DNA of 64,000 nucleotides from Rhabdophis nuchalis (lineage: Eukaryota; Chordata; Lepidosauria; Squamata; Natricidae). Under the pieces are notes generated by a model. It was not told the DNA's origin and searched no databases. It worked only from the letters and a program-made list of their open reading frames with translations. The stretch covers positions 49,989,110 through 50,053,109 of the forward strand of contig CM077647.1 of the NCBI GenBank assembly GCA_039707465.1, written 5' to 3'. The position numbers and the translations under genes were made by a program. Below are positions 12,349 to 25,167 of the stretch, one piece after another; positions within the stretch are counted from its first letter, which is position 1; every line of letters starts with the position of its first letter.

Positions 12349-14310
12349 ATGCCAAATGTAATTATGAAATTAAATATTTATGTACATTTATTTAAAAAAA
12401 TGGTATGTGTTAATGAATCCAAGTTTTTAAATACTATATATATTTTCTGAGAACCTCTCTTCACCTAGATCTGAAGAAAATTAAAGTGATAGCGTGGTAT
12501 CACTAAAAAAGTTAGTACAGTATGCCCATTTCAGTTTTTACTACACTATAATATAATAATAATAATTAGAGCAGGTCGTAACAATTATAATGGGTAAAAA
12601 GAGCATTTTTAGTAATAAAACGTATTTATAGTATTTGGACGGGAAAGAACAACTGATACACCATTGTGGGTTCCACCTGTAGTAATGAAATTATTAAAAA
12701 TGTAACAATGAACTTATTAGTCTTCTTGCTGAAACATCGATGCTGGTTGTGGATATACCCGTTGCTGTCAGGAGCCAAAGTCCAGATCCACACATGAAGG
12801 TTCAATTAAACTGATTTATTGCTAAAAGCCTATGCATAGGAATCTTCTCAACTAAGGGTCAGCATCTGCTTGGAATTAGATAAGGGCCAACATTGGGGGG
12901 TGGGGGTTGGACTTAGTTCTCTTGTAACCACGTGATTCTAGGCTGATCTCCCCCTCCCTTTTCAATCTGTTTCCAGGTTCTGCTTTACCCACCCCATGTT
13001 TACTCTTTTGTAAAAGTTAATAGATGTGTTTCAGTTTACTATATGCTTCATCTGAGGTCACCAAAAGTTTTCCACTGACTTAGTGAGGCCAAGAACAGAC
13101 CTTTTATTGGGAATTGTTAAGAAACAACCAGAACAAATTGTTTCATTTATAAAATGCCAGGAAGAAATTACTAACCTCTTACATTTATTAAAGCTACTGA
13201 TGTATTTTTTAGTAAAGGGTTTTTTTGGGTGGGGGGAGACAATTAATTGTACATATCATTTTCATTACATATAAAATAAAAGTAGAATTTGGCTTTATAA
13301 AATAATCAATGCATCTTTTGCTGCATATGTTGTATAGAAGAATATAATGTATTTGTTTCATTGGATCTGGAGAAAATTAACATGTATCTAATTGTTAATA
13401 TTTGATCCTTCTTTAATTATGTATGATTTCAAGGAATGAATCTGTCAAGTAAATAATGAAATGCGTACATGCAGCATATGTAATTAGGTTAGGTGCATAA
13501 ATCCAAAATGTTCACTTAATAGTTGTCAGTGCAAAATTTATTAATAATGAGAAATGCTAAGTGAAGAAATTCCCTAACCATCTACTCATTAGTAAAGGGC
13601 TATGTTCATTGCAAAAAAAAAGTTCTTACTTATTTCTTCAGCATTTAAGGTGACTGAGAAACCATGATGCAATTTTATTTTCTTTCTGTTCTACCAAGAA
13701 AAGGATTATTCACTAAAGAATTGGATGCCAGAGAAACCTTATGGATAGATGCCAATTGAAAAGATTGTGGAAGTAGTTTAAAGACATAATTTTTTCAGAG
13801 CCATGTAGCAATCAGCAATTATTTTATAAGGTGCGCTTGTTTAGTTTCCCTCCCCCACACAAGTTAGTGTCTTACATATGGTTTGATTAGTTGCTAAGGA
13901 GATTAGTTGAAGTTTTGCGGTTTGTTTGCAGCCCTTAAAGGTTTGCAATAGGCAAATTGGATAGGAAGAACAATTGGGAACTGCATTTCTGATTCTGCCA
14001 GAAACCCAGTGGATCTATACCTGTCCCCACATATATCTAGAAGACATTCTTTGTAGTCTTATTACCTCTTTTATCTAAATTGAACATGTTTTAATTATAT
14101 TGATGGTGAGCAGAAGTCATTTAATGCCCTGTTCTAAATCTCAAAATAATACAAATAATACGGTATAAGAACTGTTGTACTGAAATACTTAAAGAGGTTG
14201 AGGAATCTACTATCTGAAGCAGAATATGTTGATTCAGGAAAAATTGACTTTGGTTTTGCATGACAGCAATTTTTGAATCATAACTCAAAGTCCCCAAGAA
14301 TAGTTTAAGG
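12349..14310. other. Unique AT-rich DNA, nothing recognised
   Basis: No recognisable gene or repeat. It has a G-rich run near 12896-12908 and another near 13226-13238. Confidence 0.55.
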
Positions 14311-14644
14311 CAGGAGTGTCAAACTTGATTTCATTGAGGACCACATCAGGTTGTGTTTGACCTTGGGGGCTGGAGTAGGCATGGCCAGGTCGACATCACT
14401 CATGTCAGGGTGGCCTCTGATGGCTCGAGCACTCTGTCAGAGAAAATGGGCTCCTGAACTCTGTTTTCGACTGTGACCGCCTCCTGCAACCCTCTGCCAG
14501 TGAAAATGGAGTTTGGGAGGATTGCACGCAACTTTCCCAAGCTCTGTTTTCATTGGCAGAGGCACCGCAGGCCAGTTCTGCAGGCCAGATCTAAGCACCC
14601 CACAGGCCAGATTTGGGCCCTGGGCGTTCAGTTTGACACCCCTG
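14311..14644. mobile_element. Non-autonomous hAT transposon
   Basis: The ends 'CAGGAGTGTCAAACTTGATT' and 'AGTTTGACACCCCTG' are inverted repeats. The octamers GTTTAAGG (14303-14310) and GTTTAAGA (14645-14652) are a target duplication with one mismatch. The internal motif 'TTTCATTGAGG' is shared with the copy at 61149-61425, so this is a family. There is no transposase; a 63-codon frame inside is incidental. Confidence 0.88.
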
Positions 14645-14865
14645 GTTTAAGAGATTCAAACTAGGAAACAAGACTTAAGAATATCTCACTTGATACACCA
14701 ATAGCAATAGAAGAAACTGCTATTATAGTATCAATTACACTTCAGGATGAGGATATTCAAACTGAGAAATCAATTGCTATTGGAACTCAATTGCTATTGG
14801 TTGTCAATGAAGCATTGACATAGTATCACATGTAACCCACTAAATTATTTTAGAACTATCTGATG

Positions 14866-14974
14866 CAGAGGTGTGTTGCAAATCCCGGTAAGACTAGTTC
14901 GCCTGGTAGAACTTCCTGCCGCCGCCACTACCAGTTCGCCTGATCTGGGCTGAACCGGGAGCAACCCACCTCTG
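14866..14974. mobile_element. Short inverted-repeat miniature element
   Basis: A 109-bp element bounded by 'CAGAGGTGTGTTGC' and 'GCAACCCACCTCTG', followed inside by CCGG-type repeats ('AATCCCGG' and 'GAACCGGGA'). The ends resemble the CAGAGGTGG termini of the element at 31138. The flanking octamers do not match, so the target duplication has decayed or the outer boundaries are off by a few bases. Confidence 0.7.
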
Positions 14975-17900
14975 ACTCAGAGAGGCATCTAAACTACACT
15001 GTCAGAGTTCCTTATATTCCTTATATCCTGTACTGCTCTGTACCAAAAACATTCCACCTAACAGGATTCAACTTCTAAGTCTCCTAATTCTAAAATAGAA
15101 TAGACCACCTTATGCATATTTTAGACTTTGTTGCTCAAATACTAGAAGGGATGTTCTTCCTTGTCCAATTGCCTCCATTTACCTGCTTAGCTTGCCTATT
15201 TTCCAGTTATACTTGTCTATATATATAACTTCTTAGTATTCAAACTGCTAATTGACAAGTTCACTTCAGATATTATTAAGAAATGACATTCCGGACAATG
15301 ATATGCCACTCCTTCCAATTGCTACAGTGATCAAATGCTTATAGGCCTTTTTTTTAGAAACAAACATAATGACATGAAGTAGTAACAAAACAAGATATCC
15401 TTGAAAATATTTTTTACACCACCAGAAAATTCAGGTTTCTCCAAAAATCTTAAACATAAGCAGGCTTCTTATTTACTGCAAAAGTCAATGGACCTAAATA
15501 TCCTTATTTAAGGTTTTGAACAATTTATTCTATATGCTGTAGAATTATCAATCATCTTTGCTTTTTGATTTTCCTCTCCTTTCTGTTTTTAACAATGGAG
15601 GCAAAAATACTCTATTTCTTGAAAATATTCCCTTTCTCCAATGAACTGATGAGCAAAATAGCATGGCATTCTGGCCTCTAAAAATATACCATTGATATTT
15701 CATAAGCATGGTGGGGTGGTAAGGTGTCAATTCCTTTGTCTTCAGTTATGCAGCTGCCCTTGATGATAAATCCTATCTCAGAATGATACTGTGTTGACAG
15801 TGTTATAATATTAATCAGATCACCTTGTCAGATTTGTAGAAAATTTGCTAAATGTTTATATATATTTAAAGATAAATGGGCATCTTTCTCCTTGTTACTA
15901 CCTTTTGTTCAGCTTTGATAGACAGGGAGGTCAAGTCAAGACTAGCCTCCCTATGTCTTGTAAGTATACATATATACCCATTGTTTGGAAAGCTGGGTCT
16001 CTTGACTGCATAAAGCAGGATGAGTGGGAGGAGAGGATAATGTCTCCAAGAGAGATCTTATTAAATTGGACAAAAGCTTGTCTGCCTTTGGGCTACCTCT
16101 CAGGGCTTTTTCTGCTGCAGTATGCATGTGGAATGCAGGAGAGTGTGACGCAAAAGCCATTTGCATTACCCTGCAGTCATTTTTATATGTGGAGGTAATG
16201 AAGTTGTCAACAAAGCTCTGAGTGTGGCTGGGCTTGATATTCAAATAGACATGGCACTTCCCTTTCCCCCCCTCCCCACAGCTGATCAGAAAACAGCCAA
16301 GGGAACCATTTCATATATTTCACAAAAGCTTATTTTTACTCTCACTGAATGCTCATCCTTGATCCCCTCCTTCCTCTTGTTTTCTGCATTGGAGGGAGCG
16401 TCACAGCTGCATCTGCATTTGTGAAGCTAGGGGTGGCCATACTGGCTCAGACTGGTTGCAGATAGTAAATTTCACAGTCTGACTGCTAATGACAGCGTAG
16501 TTGCTCACACTCACAAAAGGTTCTTAAGGCAGTATTTGCCTGTTTGTGTTGCATTATGCTGGATTACTTTTCTTGATATCTCTAACATTTCATAGTTATA
16601 CAAATTGCTAGAAATCTCAAGGATACGGAGCATTATAGTACTTTATAAAAGTACCCCTAGTAAATTTTATATTTTAGATGTAATTAAGGCTATCTGTATG
16701 TAATTGTAAGGCTACTGCTATTTTTAGACAGCTGTATGGCTTTAATAAGGATCATTTTCTTTCAGGGAAAAAATAAAACAATAACATGAGCATTTGCAAC
16801 AATATGCATGCTCATTAAACAATTAAGGATAAAGAAAAGATACTATGGTGAGTAGTAAGAACTCTGTGTGTCTGACACATTGAGGTATTGAAGCTGGATT
16901 TATTTTCTGCTGTGTCAGTTACTTTTCTCAATAGTAATGGGGATTCTTTCTTGATTGGCCCTGGATATTTGCCCAGAGATTCAGGTTTCAGTTGCCTCTT
17001 TTCCAGTTTATACTTTTATACAAGGTCACAAAGGGGGATGTTCCACAAAAATTTTGAATAGTTTTTAGATTTTACATGTGGTTGCTATTATCATGGACAT
17101 TCTGGCAGATTTCTTTTTAAAAAAATCTTAGATTCAACCACTGCCGGTGTCTGCAGGGATATGAATTCACAATAGAGGGAAATATAACACTAAGGGTGAT
17201 AAAATGTGAATTTTAAATTACTAAGCATATAGGAAGCAGGCAAGCACAAAGTCTCTGCATAAAAAAAATGTGTTAATGAATTGTGTGAGGTCAGCATTCC
17301 TTCATTCTACCACACTATAGCCTCAGGAGTACTGTTATTTATTCTTTTCAGAACAACATGCTATACAGTCCTGCTGATGTCTTTTCCAATAAGCTTGTGA
17401 CATAGTTTGGTACGATTCCTATTTCACAGATGAAGAATTAAGACTACGAAATAATCAACATTTGCCCAGATTTAACCAATGTATCCATGACAGTCAAGGG
17501 TTTAAATCCCACTTTTTATACATTGAACTACATGGTGTCTCTTGAAGTGCAATCTTTTGCATAGTTACTTACATGATTTGGGAAATGTTATAATTGGACT
17601 CTGATCTGAGAGACCTAGGCTTCACTTAACACAATATTTGCTGATTGACTTAGAATTCAAAGGGGCCACTTAAGTCATAGAATTCAAAGGGGCCACTTAA
17701 GTCATTGTGTCCATTCTCCTGGTCAGTGCAGGACACCAAATGAAAGCATCCCAACATGTGTCAGTCATTGTGCAATGCACTCTCAGTTTATCCCACTAAG
17801 GTTGCTCTTGAAGATAAAATGAGACGAGAGCCCCGTTTGTGCAGTGTTGAGTTTCCAGAGAAAAGGCACGTTACAAAGCAACTAAATTTAAAGTTTACAA

Positions 17901-18757
17901 TGTGAAAAAATAGTCAGAACATACTTATTTACAGTGTTTTTAAACTTCTACTCAGCTAGTTTCCAAGGTAATATATACATATGCTTACAAACATGCCCAT
18001 CTTACTGTTTGACATTAACCTGCTTCAATACAATTATTTGATATCAAACATAGAGTGTGGCTATATTCATTGAAGTTATAGAAACAGTCATGACTTTTCT
18101 TTGCACATTTCATCCGCACAGAGTTGTATTTTAAAGTAATAATAGTGGTAGTGATTTTTTTTAATGCTAACAAAATTACCACTTTGTTTTTTGTTTTTAA
18201 TTTTTGTAGTTTAATCAGTTTGTTTTTAAGATGCTTTCAATATAACGCCATAGGCTTTGGGCCATTAACTGACTGGTTTTATTGATAACTTTCTATGCCA
18301 ATATTCTCATTCTCAATGTTAAGTCATTGATTTGTTAATTATTGACAGTAAAGTATACTTTCAGTGCACTTATGAAAATGATCAATAACTATTAGTCCTG
18401 AAATCTCTGGAGAGAAAAAAAATTGTTAGTAGTATTTTAGAGGCATTGGATCGTTAATAACCTTTATAGAAATCTAAGCATTGCTGAGCTATGGCTATGA
18501 ACAATTGATCTTCCCTCACTCCTCATCCTTCAGTTAGAAAGCTGATTTGTGTTTCTTTTTGTATGTACTCTCATTGTTTGATTATAACTTTCCCCCACAT
18601 GAATATTTATACACAACCAAACTGGAAATTCATACACTATAAAAAAATGTAATAATGGATACAATAGTAAAATACAACATTTTTTCTAAAGAAATTTAAA
18701 AATGTGTGTAGAATTTTATATTACGAAAAGGACTAGGGCATTTGTGTGAAAATGTAC
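14975..18757. other. Unique AT-rich DNA; weak conserved-element candidate
   Basis: No gene recognised. The part at about 15840-16440 is less AT-rich and repeat-free and could be conserved non-coding DNA. Overlapping frames of up to 117 codons there occur on both strands, lack domains and are not credible exons. Confidence 0.45.
17651..17704. repeat. Perfect 27-bp tandem duplication
   Basis: The unit beginning TAGAATTCAAAGG and ending TTAAGTCA occurs twice in direct succession without mismatch (17651-17677 and 17678-17704). It is probably a recent replication-slippage event. Confidence 0.95.
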
Positions 18758-19600
18758 AGCTATTGATTGTAGAAGAACAAAGTAATATCAGGTCAACATT
18801 TATGATGCTTTATGAAGCATCTATGTAGAAAACTCTTTACCATGCCCTCTACTCTATCTGCATTGTGTTTTAACCTAACTAGAGTTATCAGTTTTTTAAC
18901 ATTTAGGCCAATAATTTTTAGGACAAGCTGCTATTTTATCTAAGAAGCACATCTGTTGGTTGAAAAGAGCTGTCTTCAGTCAGTTCTTACTTGCACTGCC
19001 AAAGTTTCATTTAAAAGAATCATATGATTGTCCTTCCTTGGGCTTGCCCAAGTAACTGAAGAGAAACTGGCACATTGGTAGCTCCATAAGTTTTCATGCA
19101 AACACCTGTAATCTGTAACTAATAGAGCTTGCATTTTAATTGCAACCTAAATATGTATGAAATGCCTATACGTAGTGGTTACCAAAGAAAAAGCAAGAGA
19201 AAACAGGAAGAATATTCAACATAGAGGTATGCCTGACTGCCCTCTCCCCTTCCTTGACTTCTCTCCCTCCCTCCCATATTTCTTAAGAATTACTTTGTAC
19301 ACCTATTTCATTTAAGTAACTCTTGTTCATATTATCATATTATCGTATATACCCATAGCTACTGATTTTAGAAGAACAAAGTGATATCAAAATTTATGAT
19401 GCTTTAAGAAGCATCTCTGTAGAGAACTCTATACCGTGTCCTCTACTGTATCTGCATTGCATTTTAATCTAACCAGACCTATCAGTTTCTTAATTCCTGG
19501 CATTTAGACCAATAATTTTCAGGACAAACTACTATTTTATCAAAGAAGCACATCTGTTGGTTGAAAAGAGATGTTTTCAGTCAGTCCTCACTTGCACTCC
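18758..19600 (+). repeat. Direct duplication of a ~243-bp unique segment
   Basis: 18758-19000 and 19357-19600 are homologous along their length in the same orientation. Both start near 'AGCTA-TGATT', share 'TAGAAGAACAAAGT-ATATCA', 'AAGAAGCACATCTGTTGG' and end at 'CACTTGCACT'. Differences of roughly 10-15 percent plus small indels imply an old event. The 356-bp spacer is not duplicated. Neither copy has mobile-element ends. Confidence 0.88.
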
Positions 19601-20068
19601 TCATCCTACCCTCAACGTGTTTCTGAGTTGCTGCCAAAATAGTGTTAAAATTGTTTTCACATATTCACATTAAAGCCACCTGGCCTTTTCTACCATATGT
19701 TCTGGGAAAATAATTTTCTAAGTGACAGCTGTATGGAGTTATTTTATTTTCTTATAATGGTGGTTTGGTCAGAAAGAAATAATTGTACAATGACCCAACA
19801 TCATTTAATATTTATGCCAATATTTTAAAGATTATTTATGAAAGAACATTTGAACTACATTCTGGTTTTAAAAGTGTCTTAGATGTTTTGGCAATAGTGT
19901 ATAGAATAAAAACCCAGTTAATACTACATAACTATTAGAAATTAATTTCCTTTGTGAACTTGTGATTCTGATTGGTTTATAAATTAAGAAGAAAGTGTGT
20001 ATATGAGGGAGAGAGGGAGAGACTTTGCACATGACCACTCCCTAAGCAAACTGCACTCATATATAGTA

Positions 20069-20483
20069 CAGGGAGTCCTCAATTTACAACAATTAATTTA
20101 TGACCATTCAAAGTTACAACAGGACTGAAAAAGAGTGACTAATGTCAATTTTTCATACTTATGACCATTGTAGCATTCCCACGGTCACATGACTTACATT
20201 TGGGTGTTTGACAACTGACCGATATTTATCACCGTTGCAGTTTCGTGGGTGTCATTTATGGCGGGTGCAGTGTCTCATGTGATCCCTTTTGTGAACTTCT
20301 GACAAGCAAAGTCAATGGAAAAGCCAGACTCACTTAACAATTTTGTTACTAATTTAACAACTATAGTGATTCATTTAAGAAATGTGGCAATAAAAGTTGT
20401 AAAATGAAGCAAAACTCACTTAACAAATTTCTCAGCAACATTAATTCTGGGTTCAGTTGGGATTGTAAGTCGTGGACTACCTG
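20069..20483 (+). mobile_element. Tigger/pogo-like miniature transposon
   Basis: The ends 'CAGGGAGTCCTCAATTTAC' and 'GTAAGTCGTGGACTACCTG' are inverted repeats flanked by TA on both sides (20067-20068 and 20484-20485). The CAG start and TA target resemble Tigger/pogo elements. The interior contains 'AACTCACTTAAC', 'GACAAGCAAAGTCA' and 'GGTCACATGA', all also found in the fragment at 25771-26100. There is no transposase. Confidence 0.82.
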
Positions 20484-20485
20484 TA

Positions 20486-21920
20486 TTAATATCTATCTAG
20501 TTACCCCATTTACCCCATTGGATATAACAGTTTTCAACATTTACTCTGAATTTGTTTTCTATTTCAGAAATTTTTTCTTAGACACTAAAATATGTAGCTT
20601 TCATTTTAGATTTACTTTGATATAACACTGCCATTCCCATACAAAACTTTACAGTATTTCTTATCTCTAAACTTGACTTAAGTGTCAATCCAAATAATTC
20701 CATCTTTAGAATTTATCCAGTCTTTGTTCACTCAGTTCCAAAACAGTGTTTTATTTCCATCAAAATAATTTTACATTTCCTCTCCCTGTTTTAACTTTAA
20801 TTTATTCCTTTTAATCATTGAATTTAAACTCTGCAACTGTGCAATTTTCTCTCTACACAAATCTTCTAAATACTTTTGTAGAAGTTTTGTATTTTCTATA
20901 ATTCTATTTTCACTCTTTTCTTCCATGTTAATTTATTCCAACACCTATTCTACTCACTAACAAAAAAACTATCCTCCATTCAGTAGCTCTTATTACCTTT
21001 GGTTTATAGTAGTAGTGAGGACTAACATAACAAAAGATTGCCTAAAATGTTAGACAAGTCTAAAACCGAATAAGAGCAACACATCCATATCTAAAAGAGG
21101 TCACTTATTGTTGACAGTATATAAATGAACACTAAGTGAAATAGCATGCAAAAAAAAGTAGATGTATTCTAGGATTTAAATGTCAGAGAAGAGTGCAGTA
21201 TCTTGGGAGATTTATACTGCAAGTGGCAGAGTTCCTTGATCCTTTCACTCTACTACTCAAAACAGACACCAATGGCAACAGGGAACATAAATGACAAAAG
21301 CTATCAAGTGCTGGCATTCTATGATGCCAAAGATGCCAGCAGATGTAGAATTGTAATTGTCAATTCTTGAGATGAATCCAGAAATGGCAATACTCTACTT
21401 CTAGAGAATTCCAATACTATGCCAAAACTGAGTAAAAGTAGCTTGTACCAGTGTGATGATTCTCAAGCAACATTTATATTTGTCCAGGTACTAGGGAAAT
21501 TCTGGACTTAATGAATTATCATGAATCAATCATTGGTCACTTTAGGACAAAAAACTCACAAACACTAAAAACATTTGTAGAAAGTTATGAATTGTGCCAA
21601 GAGAATAACTCCACTGATGTTTATACAATGTCAAATAGATCCTGGAAGAGAATTGGAGCTGGTATTTGTAAATGTAGCAGTCAACTTACTGGTATTTTAT
21701 TATAGGTACTGACCAAATTTTGGTACCATACTATGATGAATGTTAAAAATTGTAAAGAGAAATAGGGAAGGAAAAACATAAAAAAGTATAAATGCTAATG
21801 TTAAACTACTTAATTAAATACTTTTAAAGTAGAATACTAATTTAAATCACACATACACACACACACACAATCTGAATTGTAATATGTGCTGTATTATATT
21901 ATTCATTCTGTGGTTTCAAG
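20486..21920. other. Unique AT-rich DNA with a short (CA)n tract
   Basis: No gene or repeat family recognised except a short CA repeat at about 21850-21869. Confidence 0.55.
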
Positions 21921-21961
21921 GATGGTGCGGTGGCTGAGTGGGTAAAAGAGTGGGCTTGTTG
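21921..21961 (+). mobile_element. tRNA-derived SINE head (Sauria-SINE-like)
   Basis: 'GATGGTGCGGTGGCTGAGTG' followed by 'GGCTTGTTG' resembles the tRNA-like start of squamate SINEs, with A-box-like TGGCTGAGTGG. No B box follows, because a hAT-type element begins at 21962. It is either interrupted by that element or 3'-truncated. Confidence 0.5.
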
Positions 21962-22246
21962 CAGTGGTGAAATTCAAATTGTTTTACTACTGGTTCTGTG
22001 GGTATGGTTTGGTGGATATGGTAGGGGAAGGATACTGCAAAATCTCCATTCCCACCCCACTCCAGGGGAAGGGCACTGCAAAATCCCGATTCTCTCCCCA
22101 CTCCTGGTGGAAAGATATTGCAAAATCTCCATTCCCACCCTACTCTGGGGCCAACCAGAGGTGGTCTTTGTCAGTTCTCCAAATTACTCCAAATTTCCAC
22201 TACCGGTTCTCCAGAACCTGTCAGAACCTGCTGAATTTCACCATTG
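21962..22246 (-). mobile_element. hAT-type miniature element of the CAGAGGTGG family
   Basis: The left end 'CAGTGGTGAAATTCAAATTG' and right end 'GAATTTCACCATTG' are inverted repeats. Internal blocks 'TTCTCCAGAACCTGTCAGAA', 'CTGCAAAATC-CCATTC' and 'GTGGGTATGG' are the complement of the family member at 31138-31413, so the two lie in opposite orientations. The interior has a near-tandem 'GGGGAAGG-ACTGCAAAATC' unit repeated about three times. The flanking octamers do not match convincingly. Confidence 0.78.
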
Positions 22247-23305
22247 GCTGGAATGCCAACAAGCCATGAGATAGCAATGAGAGTACAATAAAGACAAAAA
22301 AGATTTTTTTAAAGGGCGATATAATCCCCAAATACTTTACTTATCTCCTCAGAATTTGGAAATTGATAATGTTGATGGATGTTTCAGTATTGCATATGAT
22401 TTATGTCTTAAAGTCAGTATACTATCCTAGTTAATAAAAAAGTAGTTAAGAAGTATCTGTAGATAGGGTTTGCTTGGGAATGAGACCTTATGTTAGGATA
22501 AGGAGGGTCAGACCCTTCCCACTATCTCAAATTCCATTTAATTTAAATAACTAAATACACTCCATATGGATAATAATTTCCCATTCTGCCTAATTAAAAT
22601 TACAATTTGATGGTGACTTTAAAAATAAATCTAAGGGAGAACAGAAAACTGCACATGCCTAAAAAAGAGACAACTCAATTTGTTAATGTAAGTCGTTCAG
22701 ACAGTTGTATCAATTTTTCAAAATTACGTAAAATCTTAAGGAAAAAACCCCTCTGCTTTAAAATGGCGCTGCACTCATGCATCAGTATACTTCTCTTCAA
22801 ATTATTGTCAAAGCATGGACAATAATGTACCTTAGAGCATCTTAGAGCTACTTTTTTTTCTTTTGCTTCCAGTGTATTTCACATTTTCTTTCTTTGAATG
22901 TGTGATGGATTTCTGCAGAAAGAATAGAAAGTATACTGACAATATAATTTTTGCTTATTTGACCATGCAGCTAATTATCTTCCAATATTGCCTTCTACCT
23001 TTCAGAGCAAGCAATCCGATTTTGTGTTACAGGGAAATACATTTGATCGAAAGAGTGTACTATATCATTAATGGATAACCATTAATGTATTTTGTGATGA
23101 AATAAGCATACAGCACTTTTAAAGGTAAGCCTGAGGATTTATGCACTCTTAATGGATAGAGATTATTTCTGTAGATAGTATAAATATCCTAAAGATTTAA
23201 TGAAATCACAAAGATATTAATTAAGTAACTGTAATTAGAATTATAACACAACTGAATTATAAAAGTGATATTTTATAGTTTTAAATATCAGTAAACATCA
23301 TTTTG
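22247..23305. other. Unique AT-rich DNA, nothing recognised
   Basis: No domain in the 71-72 codon frames, and no repeat family recognised. Confidence 0.55.
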
Positions 23306-23622
23306 TGAACTTGATATCTGATATTTATATCCCTTTTCAATGAACTTTTTTTTTTTCATTTTAACTGGCATGGAGTTCTTAGGATGCCTCTTTCTTAGTC
23401 CATTATAAAAATGACAGATATTCCCTTTTATACATATGTAATGTATATATACCTATATGTGTATGGTGTGTGTGTAATTTTATAAAGATTATACAGTATA
23501 CATATAAAAGAGAATGTCTACCATTTTTTATAATGGACTAAGAAAAAGGCATCATAAGAAACCCAGGCCTGTTAAAATGAAAAAAATAAGTTCATTGAAA
23601 AGGGATACCAGTATCAATCATT
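23306..23622. repeat. Foldback (long inverted repeat)
   Basis: The left arm (about 23306-23445) and right arm (about 23493-23622) are inverted copies. Shared segments include 'TATCCCTTTTCAATGAACTT', 'TTTCATTTTAAC' and 'TCTTAGTCCATTATAAAAA', each appearing as its complement on the right. Arm identity looks like 85-90 percent with small gaps. The roughly 50-bp centre is AT-rich with a GTGTGTGTG run. No element termini or target duplication are evident. It could be a foldback transposon or an inverted duplication. Confidence 0.85.
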
Positions 23623-23759
23623 TTTACAAATAAAGCATTTGGGATACATGAACATTACTGTAATATAACAGTAGTACTACTGCGTATATAGTGTAACAGC
23701 AGTTGTAACAGCATATCCTATATATGTATTCAGTATCTTATGTTCTTTCATAAACCTTA

Positions 23760-25165
23760 AATGCTTCCTTCTGTAATTTCTTTTATTTATTCAGAATGGT
23801 TCCTGGCCATACTCAAACTAATTTGCAAACCCCTCTTTCACAGACAAGGGTGTTTGCCCAATTAGTCTTTTCTTTAATCATCATAGTGTCTTTTAGATGA
23901 GATGAAGTTCCCATCACCTGACACTTGTCTTAATTGCATTAGTTTCCATAGCACATGCTGGTAGGGATTATGGGAGCTGAACTTTAATTGTACGAATGAC
24001 AGAGAGTATCAAATTGGAGAAAGGTGTGAACGTACCTGATTATGTTCCTCGGCTATAATCCAGAACGCCATATGCATAGGTAATTCTGGCATTGCTATTG
24101 AAAACGCTGAAAAAGCATTGATGGTCTTGGCAACTAAAGATAGGAACATCTAATGTAGCCTTCTATTAATCAATTTCATGCCTGAACAGGGCAACCACTT
24201 CTTTTCTACCTCTGCATATACAGTATGAATGCTTTGAATAATATGGCATGCCATTCACTGATTAAATTAGCTTGCTGAAAAAATGTAGGGAGTCTTTGTG
24301 AAGAGAGTACAGATTTCCATGAGCATCAACAGTTTAAAAATGTGTCAGTTCTCTTTAGCTTTTTAAACACAATTATTCAGGAACTTATCACAGCTTGAAG
24401 TATATTCAGAATCATATTATTTTGCCAAATCCTCCTTTTTAGGATCGTTTCCATTTTGACACTTAAAGCTGCAAGTTCAAATGCACATGAAGGAATAACT
24501 GCCAACATTCATGTGGCTGTGTGTACATTTTTCTAAAGCTTATGTAAACATTTCGACAGTTATTTTATGCAAAGAACCATAGTGACATGAAATCCATTGC
24601 AGATGGCTGAGAATTCAATCAGGAACCCTGCATAAAGATAAAAGATTTTGCCAATGAGAAGTGAACTTGCTAAACTACACCTTTCAATGAATTTGGACAA
24701 AACTGAAAAATGTTGTTGATATCAGATCCTTAGGCTGATTACTGAAGTGTTCGATTTTTCAGCATGTCAATTCATCACTGTCTACCTGGTTATATTTAAC
24801 ACTTTCTCCTGTTTCCAGTGCATCTGCTGAGATAGGCAATCTCTGTCACATGATATCTGCTTCACAAGGTGGTCAATAGACCAGCCTTTTTGCTCCGAAG
24901 CTGACTGATTCTTTCCAAGCATGATATTACTGTGGAGTCTCTATGTCTTACGACATCTAAAATATTAATGAACAGCATTTCATTTTTCAAATGGCCAAGC
25001 GCTTTTTTCTGTTGCAATGGAATTAATCAGACAGAGAGTGTAGAAGATTTCTTTATAAACATAATTGTAGGTTTTTAGAAGCTGCCTTGTAGTGAATGGA
25101 GCTGTTGCTCTTCTGATGTATTATTGACAGCACTGACTGGCAGCAGGTCCTTCAGGTTTCAGGTA
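23760..25165. promoter_or_regulatory. Possible conserved non-coding cluster
   Basis: About 1.4 kb free of recognisable repeats and coding sequence, with balanced composition and many homeobox- and POU-like AT cores (for example 'TTAATTGCATTAG', 'TTATGCAAAG', 'GGAATTAATCAGACAG'). This is how long-range developmental enhancers often look in gene deserts. It is inference from texture only. Confidence 0.25.
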
Positions 25166-25167
25166 AG

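Noticed and set aside
15845..16424. Overlapping frames of 65-117 codons on both strands
   Set aside because: Mutually overlapping, no domain or codon bias; more likely non-coding DNA of balanced composition.
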